From positions 1-6,749 of the forward strand of contig JAJFLN010000444.1 in the NCBI GenBank assembly GCA_021772705.1: a stretch of 6,749 nt of DNA, given 5' to 3'. Under the pieces are notes generated by a model that was not told where the DNA came from, did no database searches, and was given only the letters and a program-made list of their open reading frames with translations. This document shows, piece by piece, positions 1 to 5,102 of the stretch (positions within the stretch are counted from its first letter, which is position 1; each line of letters opens with the position of its first letter). This stretch comes from Candidatus Cloacimonadota bacterium. Its GTDB lineage: Bacteria; Muiribacteriota; UBA6191; JACPRK01. The translations under genes and the position numbers were made by a program.

Positions 1-111
1 ACTCGGCCATTCAGTCGTCCTGGATGCGGGCATCCATAGTGGGACGAACGGATCGGGAAAACTCGGCCATTCAGTCGTCCTGGATGCGGGCATCCATAGT
101 GGGGTGAACGG
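1..111 (+). repeat. Left tandem array of a 60-bp hairpin repeat (2 units)
   Basis: Positions 1-60 and 61-111 are direct copies with a 60-bp period. They agree at 49 of 51 positions, and copy 2 diverges after base 111. Each unit holds a perfect 6-bp stem, GGATGC-GG-GCATCC (22-35 and 82-95). Outside it is a second stem, TCGTCC with GGACGA (15-20 with 42-47 in copy 1). The two differences between the copies (44 and 105 region: A to G, C to T) fall in that outer arm and leave G-U pairs possible in RNA. The array reappears in reverse orientation at 6601-6720. It looks like an intergenic palindromic repeat family; function is unknown. The window begins at a unit boundary, so the array may continue to the left. 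Confidence 0.93.
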
Positions 112-127
112 GTTTCCGGACGGAAAC
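112..127. repeat. Small palindrome at the inner end of the left repeat
   Basis: GTTTCCG-GA-CGGAAAC is a perfect 7-bp inverted repeat with a 2-base centre (in RNA, a 6-bp stem with a 4-base loop). It forms the inner edge of the left inverted-repeat arm, and its counterpart lies just after pilQ at 6585-6600. The remaining 57 bases before the spoIID start (128-184) show no clear promoter or Shine-Dalgarno sequence. Confidence 0.8.
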
Positions 128-184
128 TCCCTATTTCGGCCGTTAATGTCAGTTCTTCGGCTCGAGTTGCCGATAAACTGATGC

Positions 185-1453
185 GTGAGAGACCATCCTC
201 GCCGGTTCCCCATTGCCCTGGCCCTCATCTCGATGGCTCTGGCCTTTCTGACGCCCTCGGCGGCCCAGGCCGGTCCGGCACCGTACATCTCCATCGGCCT
301 CGCCGTGGCCAAGACCTCGGTGCTCTTGGGTTCCACTTCTGGATTTACAATCCAGGATCCCTCCAGCGGAAGGGTCCTGCGAACCCTGGGTAAGGGACAG
401 ACAGTCCGTCTCCAGAACAGGAAGAAGGGGATCACCTACGGAGGCCGGAGGACCCGGACCAACCTGCTGATCCAGGCTCGGACCGGTGGCAATCTGCTGC
501 TGGAGAAGAAGCCCTTCCGGGGAGTCTTCGAGATCAAGCGGGAGCGAAACGGGAGGATCACGGTCATCAACGTGCTGGACGTGGAGTCCTACCTGTATGG
601 CGTCGTCCGGTCAGAGATGCCCCCTCGATCGCCGCTGGACGCGCTCCGGGCCCAGGCGATCCTGTCCCGCACCTTTGCTCTGAAGAACAGGGACAAGCAT
701 AAGAAGCAAGGCTTCGGCCTCACTGCAAACGTGCTGTCCCAGGTGTACAAGGGCATCAGGGCCGAGACGCCGGAGGCCATCGAAGCGGTCAACTCGACCC
801 GGGGGGTCGTCCTGAGTCACGAGGGTCAGCTGGCCAGCGTGTTCTACAGCGCCTCCTGCGGGGGCCTGTCAGAGAACAACAAGCCTGTCTGGGGCGGAAC
901 GGGGATCTCGTACCTGCAACCGGTTCACTGCGGCTACTGCCGTGATTACTCAACCTACAGCTGGACCACGTCGGTTTCCTTCGATGAGATCAGGAAGAAG
1001 CTGGCCGCGGCGGGGGTCAGGGTCGGCAAGATCGCGAAGATCGGCCTGACCCACACCGATACGGGCCGGGTGGAGAACGTGACCATTCACTGGGGCAGCC
1101 GGAGTGTGAAGGTCCCGGGAAACAAGTTTCGCCTCGCTCTGGGAGCCCAGAAGGTCCGGAGTCTGAAGTTCACTGTCCTCCACCGGATTGCGTCTGCCAG
1201 CGGCAAGGGCACTGACAGTGGTGAGCTTCCGGAAGAGGCGATTCAGCAGATCATCTACCAGTACATGCAGGACAGCACAACAGTGACACGGGCCAGCAGC
1301 GGAGGCGTTCTGAGGGTGGCCGGAACGGGCTTCGGACACGGGGTGGGGCTCTGCCAGTGGGGGGCCAAGGGTCAGGCGGAGCAGGGTCACGACTTCGTGG
1401 AGATCCTGGACTTCTACTTCCACGGCACCCGGCTGGCGAGGGCCTACGAGTGA
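185..1453 (+). CDS. SpoIID/LytB-domain secreted peptidoglycan lytic transglycosylase
   Basis: This 422-residue protein belongs to the SpoIID/LytB family, whose studied members cleave peptidoglycan glycan strands as lytic transglycosylases. A signal peptide is visible: basic start, hydrophobic residues 10-23, and a likely cut after AAQA at 29. Family hallmarks follow in order: YLYGVVRSEMP (137-146, with the presumed catalytic Glu144), SQVYKG (185-190), YSASCGG (221-227), and GFGHGVGLCQWGA (382-394). Cys225, Cys249 and Cys252 lie where some SpoIID proteins bind zinc. The start is GTG at 185, because an in-frame stop sits directly upstream at 179-181. The next in-frame ATG (233) would cut away the basic part of the signal peptide. 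No good ribosome binding site is visible. The gene is 173 bp upstream of pilM on the same strand. No sporulation genes are nearby, so a role in wall remodelling, perhaps at the pilus machine, is inferred. The name spoIID would imply sporulation and is withheld. Confidence 0.92.
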   Translation: MRDHPRRFPIALALISMALAFLTPSAAQAGPAPYISIGLAVAKTSVLLGSTSGFTIQDPSSGRVLRTLGKGQTVRLQNRKKGITYGGRRTRTNLLIQARTGGNLLLEKKPFRGVFEIKRERNGRITVINVLDVESYLYGVVRSEMPPRSPLDALRAQAILSRTFALKNRDKHKKQGFGLTANVLSQVYKGIRAETPEAIEAVNSTRGVVLSHEGQLASVFYSASCGGLSENNKPVWGGTGISYLQPVHCGYCRDYSTYSWTTSVSFDEIRKKLAAAGVRVGKIAKIGLTHTDTGRVENVTIHWGSRSVKVPGNKFRLALGAQKVRSLKFTVLHRIASASGKGTDSGELPEEAIQQIIYQYMQDSTTVTRASSGGVLRVAGTGFGHGVGLCQWGAKGQAEQGHDFVEILDFYFHGTRLARAYE

Positions 1454-1461
1454 TGAAGATA

Positions 1462-1479
1462 CTGAAGGGCTGCCTTCAG
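1462..1479 (+). terminator. Hairpin just after the SpoIID-family gene (weak terminator candidate)
   Basis: CTGAAGG-GCTG-CCTTCAG is a perfect 7-bp stem with a 4-base loop, 9 bases after the stop codon. It is followed by G and then TTATAATT, which is AT-rich but not a run of T. It could partly end the spoIID transcript or act as an RNA-stability or processing structure. It also abuts a TATAAT box. Confidence 0.42.
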
Positions 1480-1481
1480 GT

Positions 1482-1487
1482 TATAAT
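1482..1487 (+). promoter_or_regulatory. Candidate -10 box (TATAAT) for a pilM promoter
   Basis: A perfect TATAAT lies in the otherwise GC-rich 173-bp gap before pilM. Transcription from it would start near 1494 and give a leader of about 130 bases. No convincing -35 box was found at 15-18 bp spacing (the bases there belong to the hairpin at 1462-1479), and no TG extension precedes the box. It is therefore either an activator-dependent promoter or chance. Confidence 0.33.
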
Positions 1488-1524
1488 TCCAGTATGGAAC
1501 CGGCGATCGCGACGAAATTCCAGT
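1485..1524 (+). repeat. 9-bp direct repeat AATTCCAGT, 31 bp apart
   Basis: AATTCCAGT occurs at 1485-1493 and again at 1516-1524. The start-to-start distance of 31 bp is about three helical turns, so both copies would face the same side of the DNA. The first copy overlaps the TATAAT box. This is compatible with a regulator binding in the pilM leader, but a chance repeat is possible. Confidence 0.4.
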
Positions 1525-1541
1525 GCCAGGAACCCCAGAAT

Positions 1542-1575
1542 CCGCCGGGAGGGGAACCCGGGCTTCAATCGGCGG
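1542..1575 (+). promoter_or_regulatory. G/C-rich stem-loop in the pilM leader
   Basis: CCGCCG (1542-1547) pairs with CGGCGG (1570-1575). An alternative stem inside, CCGGG (1545-1549) with CCCGG (1557-1561), competes for part of the same bases. The structure ends 37 bases before the pilM ribosome binding site. It may affect stability or translation of the pil message. No match to a known riboswitch class was recognised. Confidence 0.4.
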
Positions 1576-1612
1576 TCCAAGGGCATGAACGCACAAGCAT
1601 CCCTACCTTTTC

Positions 1613-1617
1613 AGGAG
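1613..1617 (+). promoter_or_regulatory. pilM ribosome binding site
   Basis: AGGAG lies 9 bases before the ATG at 1627 and settles the pilM start. It is the first clear Shine-Dalgarno sequence in the window, since the SpoIID-family gene upstream lacks one. Confidence 0.8.
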
Positions 1618-1626
1618 ATTGACTGA

Positions 1627-2766
1627 ATGTTCAAGTTTGGCACTTCCAACACGTCTCTGGGCATTGATATCGGCAACAGCACCATCAAGGTCGTCCAGAT
1701 GAAGAAGGGCCCCAATGGACCGATCCTGACGGGTCTCGCCATCGAGCCCGTGCCGGAGAACGCCTTGGTGGACGGGTCGATCAACGACACCAAGGTGATC
1801 AGCGACATCATCCGGAACCTGCGGCGTACCAACGGCCTGAAGACCGACAACTGCGTCTGTGCCCTGGCGGCCCAGAACGCCATCCTCCGGTTTGTACCGT
1901 TCCCGGTCATGCCCGACCCGGAGCTGGAGATCGCCGTCAGGAACGAGGCGGAGCACTACGTGCCCTACTCCCTGGAGGAGGTCCACATCGACTTCGCTCG
2001 CCTCGCCCAGATCGAGGAGGAGGGCATGGCCCGGTACCTTGTCCTCCTGGTCGTGGCCCAGAAGGATTACATCGGAACCCTGGAAACGGTTTTCAAGGAC
2101 TCCGGTATCGCCCTGGACTCCGTGGACGTGGACACCCTGGCCATCCTGAACTCCCTGGAAACCAGCATCAAGGCCAGCGCTGGCGTTGATGAAGGAGCCA
2201 TGGAAGAGGACGAGGGCGGCGAGGCGCCGGCACCATCGGAGGGCAAGGGCGAGGTCCTGGCCGTCATCAGCATCGGGGCACGGACGACGAACGTGAACAT
2301 CCTCAAGGACGGCATCCTCCGGTTCACCCGCCCCATTCCCATCGCCGGCAACAACATCACCGCCGTCATCCAGAACGTGTTCAAGGAATCCTTCGCCGAG
2401 GCCGAGCGCACCAAGATCGAGGAAGGAGTCCTCGGCATGGAGGGTGGCGAGGAAGGCGTCCTGGAGTTCACGGAGGTGGTGCAGACCACAATCGAGGAGC
2501 TGGCCGGTGAGATCCGCCGCTCCTTCGACTACTTCAAGGCCCAGACTCGAGAGCCCCTGATTCACCGGGTGATCCTGACTGGAGGTACCTCGAAGCTGCG
2601 CAATCTGGACATGTTCCTGACCAATGAATTTGGAATCGACGTCGAAATGGCCGATCCACTGTATGGGGTCGAGGTGAATGTGCCGAACCCCGATGTCCTT
2701 CAGGACTACCTGCAGGACTTCTCCGTGGCAATCGGCCTGGCCATGCGAGGCGTGACCGAGGGCTGA
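1627..2766 (+). CDS. pilM: Type IV pilus assembly protein PilM (actin-like ATPase)
   Basis: PilM is a cytoplasmic FtsA/actin-fold protein that binds ATP and the N-terminal tail of PilN, coupling the alignment complex to the inside of the cell. The 379 residues show the phosphate-1 loop GIDIGNSTIK (12-21), the family block EAEHYVPYSLEEVHIDF (107-123), RSFDYF (298-303), and the adenosine motif ILTGGTSKLRNL (316-327). The phosphate-2 motif reads SIGARTTNVNI (215-225), with Ser where DIGA is usual. Just before it, residues 184-209 form an acidic, Gly/Pro-rich stretch that looks like a family-variable insertion. Length is otherwise near the usual 350-380. It is the first gene of the pilMNOP cluster, has its own ribosome binding site, and is followed by a strong hairpin before pilN. 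Confidence 0.96.
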   Translation: MFKFGTSNTSLGIDIGNSTIKVVQMKKGPNGPILTGLAIEPVPENALVDGSINDTKVISDIIRNLRRTNGLKTDNCVCALAAQNAILRFVPFPVMPDPELEIAVRNEAEHYVPYSLEEVHIDFARLAQIEEEGMARYLVLLVVAQKDYIGTLETVFKDSGIALDSVDVDTLAILNSLETSIKASAGVDEGAMEEDEGGEAPAPSEGKGEVLAVISIGARTTNVNILKDGILRFTRPIPIAGNNITAVIQNVFKESFAEAERTKIEEGVLGMEGGEEGVLEFTEVVQTTIEELAGEIRRSFDYFKAQTREPLIHRVILTGGTSKLRNLDMFLTNEFGIDVEMADPLYGVEVNVPNPDVLQDYLQDFSVAIGLAMRGVTEG

Positions 2767-2779
2767 TCCGCCAGGGATT

Positions 2780-2796
2780 GCCGGTCCAGGACCGGC
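2780..2796. repeat. Strong hairpin between pilM and pilN
   Basis: GCCGGTCC-A-GGACCGGC is a perfect 8-bp inverted repeat. In RNA it would fold as a 7-bp stem with a 3-base loop. It fills the 49-bp pilM-pilN gap and ends 6 bases before the pilN ribosome binding site. No T tract follows, so it is not a standard terminator. A role in setting the PilM to PilN ratio by RNA processing or protection is an inference. Confidence 0.7.
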
Positions 2797-2815
2797 GCCA
2801 GGAAAGGACCGAGAG

Positions 2816-3388
2816 ATGATTCGCGTAAACCTACTGAAGGTCAAAAGACGGAAGGCGATCGAGATCCCCTTTGGATGGATCGCTGTCGTCGCCGTGGCCG
2901 TCGTCGCTTTCGGCAGCCTGCTCCTGGTAAACGTCCAGAAACAGAAGCTCCTGGAGGAGAAGGAAGGGGAGCTCCTGACAGTGACCAAGAAGGTCGCCAA
3001 GCTGAAGCAGCAGCAGTCGATCCGGAAGGCGAAGCAGAAGGAGCTCAGCTCCGTAAAGGACCAGAAATCTCAGTACGAGCGTCTGCTGTCAGCGAAGGCC
3101 GCGGGATGGACACCGACCATGCTCCTCTGGGAGGACATCCTGAGAGAAGCCAAGACGATCTGGTACCGGGACATGCGAATCGACTCTGACGGACGGGTCG
3201 TCGTCAACGGCGTGTCCATGAAGAACGAGAAGTCGGGCAAGAAGTTCGACGGCATCGTGGAACTGCTGAACCAGCTCACGAGCCGGCCGACGAAGTTCAA
3301 GAATCCCCGAATCAAGAGAATCACCAAGACCCGCGAGAAGAAGGAAGACGTGGCCCAGTTCGAGTTGAACTGCGTGCTCATCCGCTGA
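2816..3388 (+). CDS. pilN: Type IV pilus inner-membrane protein PilN
   Basis: PilN is a bitopic inner-membrane protein that pairs with PilO in the periplasm and inserts its cytoplasmic tail into PilM. The tail begins MIRVNLLK, matching the conserved (I)NLL motif that contacts PilM. A single membrane segment spans about residues 19-39 and is preceded by basic residues (KVKRRK). A lysine- and glutamate-rich coiled coil follows (about 41-95), then a small periplasmic domain (98-190) ending in FELNCVLI, like the final strand of the family's ferredoxin-like fold. The 190-residue length is normal. AAAGGA (2803-2808) lies 7 bases before the ATG. The gene is 49 bp after pilM and 18 bp before pilO. 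Confidence 0.94.
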   Translation: MIRVNLLKVKRRKAIEIPFGWIAVVAVAVVAFGSLLLVNVQKQKLLEEKEGELLTVTKKVAKLKQQQSIRKAKQKELSSVKDQKSQYERLLSAKAAGWTPTMLLWEDILREAKTIWYRDMRIDSDGRVVVNGVSMKNEKSGKKFDGIVELLNQLTSRPTKFKNPRIKRITKTREKKEDVAQFELNCVLIR

Positions 3389-3406
3389 CCCGAGAGGACC
3401 CCGGTA

Positions 3407-4069
3407 ATGAATCGCCTCCTGACCTACGTCATGTCGATTATCATCATCTGCGCGGCGGCGTTCATCGTCTTCTGGTTCCTGATCGAGGAACCCTTCCGTA
3501 AGGATCTGGAGGACAAGGAGAAATCGATCCGCGACACCCGCGCAAGGATCAAGAAGCTCCAGGGACTCTCGAAGGAGATCAAGGCCAAGGAGCAGGAGAT
3601 CGTCCAGAGCAAACAGGACATCTTCCGGATGCTCTGCGCCGCCAGAGGACGGAGCATCGAGAAGTTCCTGAAGGAGCTCGAGGAAGACGCCGACGAGTCG
3701 AAGATCAATCTCGAGAACATCCGCATCGAGAGCGTCATCATCAAGGACTTGTACAGCAAGATCCCTCTGAACCTGAACATCTCGGGCCCCTATTTCCAGA
3801 TCTACGACTTCATTCGCAGAATCCAGGACCGGGGCAAGCTCGACTTCGGAACCGGTTACCTGTCGATCCAAGCGGAGGCGAAGACCAACCCGATCACCAA
3901 CCTCTTCAACTACATCTCGAAGAGTTCGAAGTACAAGGCCTCGGACCAGTTTCCCAACCTCAGGGTCGAGGTGAACGGCGAGATGATCATCATCGACAAC
4001 ACTCATCTGGACCGGTACCGGACCGACACGTTGCCCAAGTGCGACGAGACCGGCGCCTTCGCACCCTGA
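3407..4069 (+). CDS. pilO: Type IV pilus inner-membrane protein PilO
   Basis: PilO is the partner of PilN. Both have a short cytoplasmic tail, one membrane helix, a coiled coil and a periplasmic ferredoxin-like domain, and they also bind PilP. Here the membrane helix is about residues 6-26 and the charged coiled coil about 30-75. The stretch YSKIPLNLNISGPYFQIYDFIRRI (116-139) is the typical PilO signature, in which a strand leads to GxY and an amphipathic helix. The 220-residue length is usual. GAGAGGA (3392-3398) lies 8 bases before the ATG, and nearly the same sequence precedes pilP. It begins 18 bp after pilN, so co-translation from one message is likely. Confidence 0.92.
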   Translation: MNRLLTYVMSIIIICAAAFIVFWFLIEEPFRKDLEDKEKSIRDTRARIKKLQGLSKEIKAKEQEIVQSKQDIFRMLCAARGRSIEKFLKELEEDADESKINLENIRIESVIIKDLYSKIPLNLNISGPYFQIYDFIRRIQDRGKLDFGTGYLSIQAEAKTNPITNLFNYISKSSKYKASDQFPNLRVEVNGEMIIIDNTHLDRYRTDTLPKCDETGAFAP

Positions 4070-4116
4070 TCCGGCGGCCAAACCCTGGTTCCCCCCTATC
4101 GAGAGGATGATTCACC

Positions 4117-4578
4117 ATGCGTAAAACCCTCCTGGCCGCCTTGGTCATCGCTATCTTCATGTCGGCGAATCCACTGCTGGCCCAGCTCGGCTCAGACGAC
4201 CCGGACCGCAAGCCCGCCCTGGACCCGTTTCAGGTGCTGATCAAGCCCAAGGCTCCGCCTCCTCAGATCATCCCGACCAACGTCACGGCGCCTCCGTCGG
4301 CGCCGCCACCTCCGCCGCCAATCCAGTTCTCCGTCAAGGCAATCGCTGGTGAGTCACCCAACTACGTTGCGGTCCTCAACTACAACGGCAATGACTACAT
4401 CGCCGAGGAAGGCTGGGAGAGCGAGGACAAGGCCTTCGTGGTCAAGCAGATTGGACCGAACAAGAACGGCGAGTTCGAAGTGGAGATCTACAACAAGCGG
4501 TCCAACAAGCTGCAGCACAAGAAGTTCGCAGAGCCCAAGATTCCAGGCTATGAGGGTCCTGGCGGCAGCGACTTCTGA
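4117..4578 (+). CDS. pilP: Type IV pilus periplasmic protein PilP (apparently not a lipoprotein)
   Basis: PilP links the PilN/PilO dimer to the N0 domain of the secretin PilQ. The 153 residues begin with a clear signal peptide (basic MRK, hydrophobic 5-16, likely cut after PLLA at 22). There is no cysteine anywhere in the protein, so the lipid anchor seen in well-studied PilP proteins is absent. After the signal comes the DPF motif (36-38), part of the N-terminal segment that contacts PilN/PilO in the family. A proline-rich linker follows (45-69, with six consecutive prolines), then a small beta domain (about 70-138). The assignment relies on the DPF motif, domain order and position between pilO and pilQ, because overall similarity in this family is low. 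GAGAGGA (4101-4107) serves as ribosome binding site. Unusually, pilQ does not follow closely. Confidence 0.86.
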   Translation: MRKTLLAALVIAIFMSANPLLAQLGSDDPDRKPALDPFQVLIKPKAPPPQIIPTNVTAPPSAPPPPPPIQFSVKAIAGESPNYVAVLNYNGNDYIAEEGWESEDKAFVVKQIGPNKNGEFEVEIYNKRSNKLQHKKFAEPKIPGYEGPGGSDF

Positions 4579-4689
4579 TCCCCTGCTGCCTGGACTGGCG
4601 GGACTCTCCTCCCTCTGGCTCGCCGGATACGGGCACCAGACAGACCCCCGATCTGCCTGCCTCACTCTGTGGGTGTATCCAGGCAAGTG

Positions 4690-4705
4690 CCGGGAGAGCT
4701 CCCGG
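4690..4705. repeat. Perfect hairpin downstream of pilP
   Basis: CCGGGAG-AG-CTCCCGG is a perfect 7-bp inverted repeat (in RNA, a 6-bp stem with a GAGC loop), 112 bases after the pilP stop. It lacks a T tract, so an intrinsic terminator is unlikely. It could protect the pilMNOP message from 3' decay or bind a dimeric protein. Confidence 0.55.
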
Positions 4706-4810
4706 AGGCCGGGGCGTCCTGCCCTGCTGGAGTGTCAGGGGCCATGGAAGTGTCTCTCATAGGTGCGTGTCGGCGAATTCTATCTGTCCGACGCGCTATT
4801 GGTTCCAAAC

Positions 4811-4934
4811 GAACAGGGAACAGGCAACCGGGGACAGGGAACAGGCAACAGAGAACGAACTGCTTCGGGTCGAAGTTGAGTTCAGGTGGTGCCCAATTCC
4901 TCATTGCCTGTTCCCGGTTGCCTGCTCCCTGTTC
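4811..4934. repeat. 124-bp palindromic element rich in GGGAACAGG-type repeats
   Basis: The left arm (from 4811) carries repeats of GAACAGGGAACAGGCAAC type, with ACAGGGAACAGGCAAC present twice (4813-4828 and 4834-4849). The right arm (about 4903-4934) is its reverse complement: the outermost 21 bases pair with a single mismatch. In the centre, GAACT (4857-4861) pairs with AGTTC (4879-4883), and CTTCG-GGT-CGAAG (4863-4875) forms the tip. The whole stretch could fold into one long cruciform or stem-loop. Short-period GGGAACAGG-like repeats are a known type of intergenic repeat in diverse bacteria. A miniature mobile element is possible, but no target-site duplication was identified. Confidence 0.8.
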
Positions 4935-4954
4935 AGACTCCAACCGGAGTGCTG

Positions 4955-4967
4955 CGGAGTTACTCCG
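4955..4967. repeat. Small hairpin after the palindromic element
   Basis: CGGAG-TTA-CTCCG is a perfect 5-bp stem with a 3-base loop. It lies 20 bases beyond the long palindromic element and about 135 bases before pilQ. It is short enough to be chance. Confidence 0.3.
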
Positions 4968-5088
4968 ACACGCTCCTAGACTGGACTCCAGTTTCCGGAT
5001 CTTTCAGGACAATCTCGATCAGGTTCTGAACTGGAATGACCGATTACTGACTCGTAGGCCTGCCTGAGGCCACTCTCTCTGCCAAACC

Positions 5089-5094
5089 AAGGAG
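5089..5094 (+). promoter_or_regulatory. pilQ ribosome binding site
   Basis: AAGGAG lies 8 bases before the ATG at 5103. It is the strongest Shine-Dalgarno sequence in the window and supports this start and independent translation of pilQ. Confidence 0.85.
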
Positions 5095-5102
5095 ACATCC
5101 CC

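Larger units (their letters stand above)
1..128 (+). repeat. Left arm of a 128-bp inverted repeat bracketing the six-gene block
   Basis: Bases 1-128 match the reverse complement of 6584-6711 with only four mismatches that I could find (positions 20, 41, 104, 105). The match covers the two 60-bp units and a 16-bp palindrome, and stops sharply at base 129. The arms therefore have the same inner end on both sides of the spoIID-pil block. This could be a repeat family inserted in opposite orientations or the ends of a larger element. No transposase is present to support the second option. Confidence 0.92.
4579..5102. other. 524-bp gene-free gap between pilP and pilQ
   Basis: No convincing gene is present. 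Open frames here have no family motifs and read through repeats. The gap holds a perfect inverted repeat (4690-4705), a 124-bp palindromic element (4811-4934), a small hairpin (4955-4967) and the pilQ ribosome binding site (5089-5094). I found no sigma-70 or sigma-54 promoter worth calling and no T-tailed terminator. In most genomes pilP and pilQ are adjacent or nearly so, so this gap suggests insertion of repeat DNA and perhaps separate control of pilQ. Confidence 0.8.

Noticed and set aside
1..120. CRISPR array
   Set aside because: Only two units per side are present, and the whole 60-bp period is conserved, so there are no variable spacers; no cas genes.
181..393. ATG-initiated 70-codon frame overlapping the SpoIID-family gene start
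   Set aside because: It is in a different frame from the well-supported signal peptide and domain, and the peptide has no recognisable features.
1603..3000. Long open frame on the minus strand opposite pilM and pilN (465 codons)
   Set aside because: It mirrors G/C-rich codons of pilM and pilN, has no family motifs, and conflicts with two well-supported genes.
3089..4081. Long open frame on the minus strand opposite pilN and pilO (330 codons)
   Set aside because: The composition (Leu/Asp/Val-rich) is typical of the antisense of charged coiled-coil genes; no motif or ribosome binding site supports it.
4669..5067. Possible 132-codon gene between pilP and pilQ
   Set aside because: It reads through the palindromic repeats, has no recognisable domain and no clear ribosome binding site.
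4935..5090. Sigma-70 or sigma-54 promoter for pilQ
   Set aside because: Partial -35/-10-like pairs had wrong spacing (12-15 bp), and no GG-N10-GC element matching the sigma-54 consensus was found.
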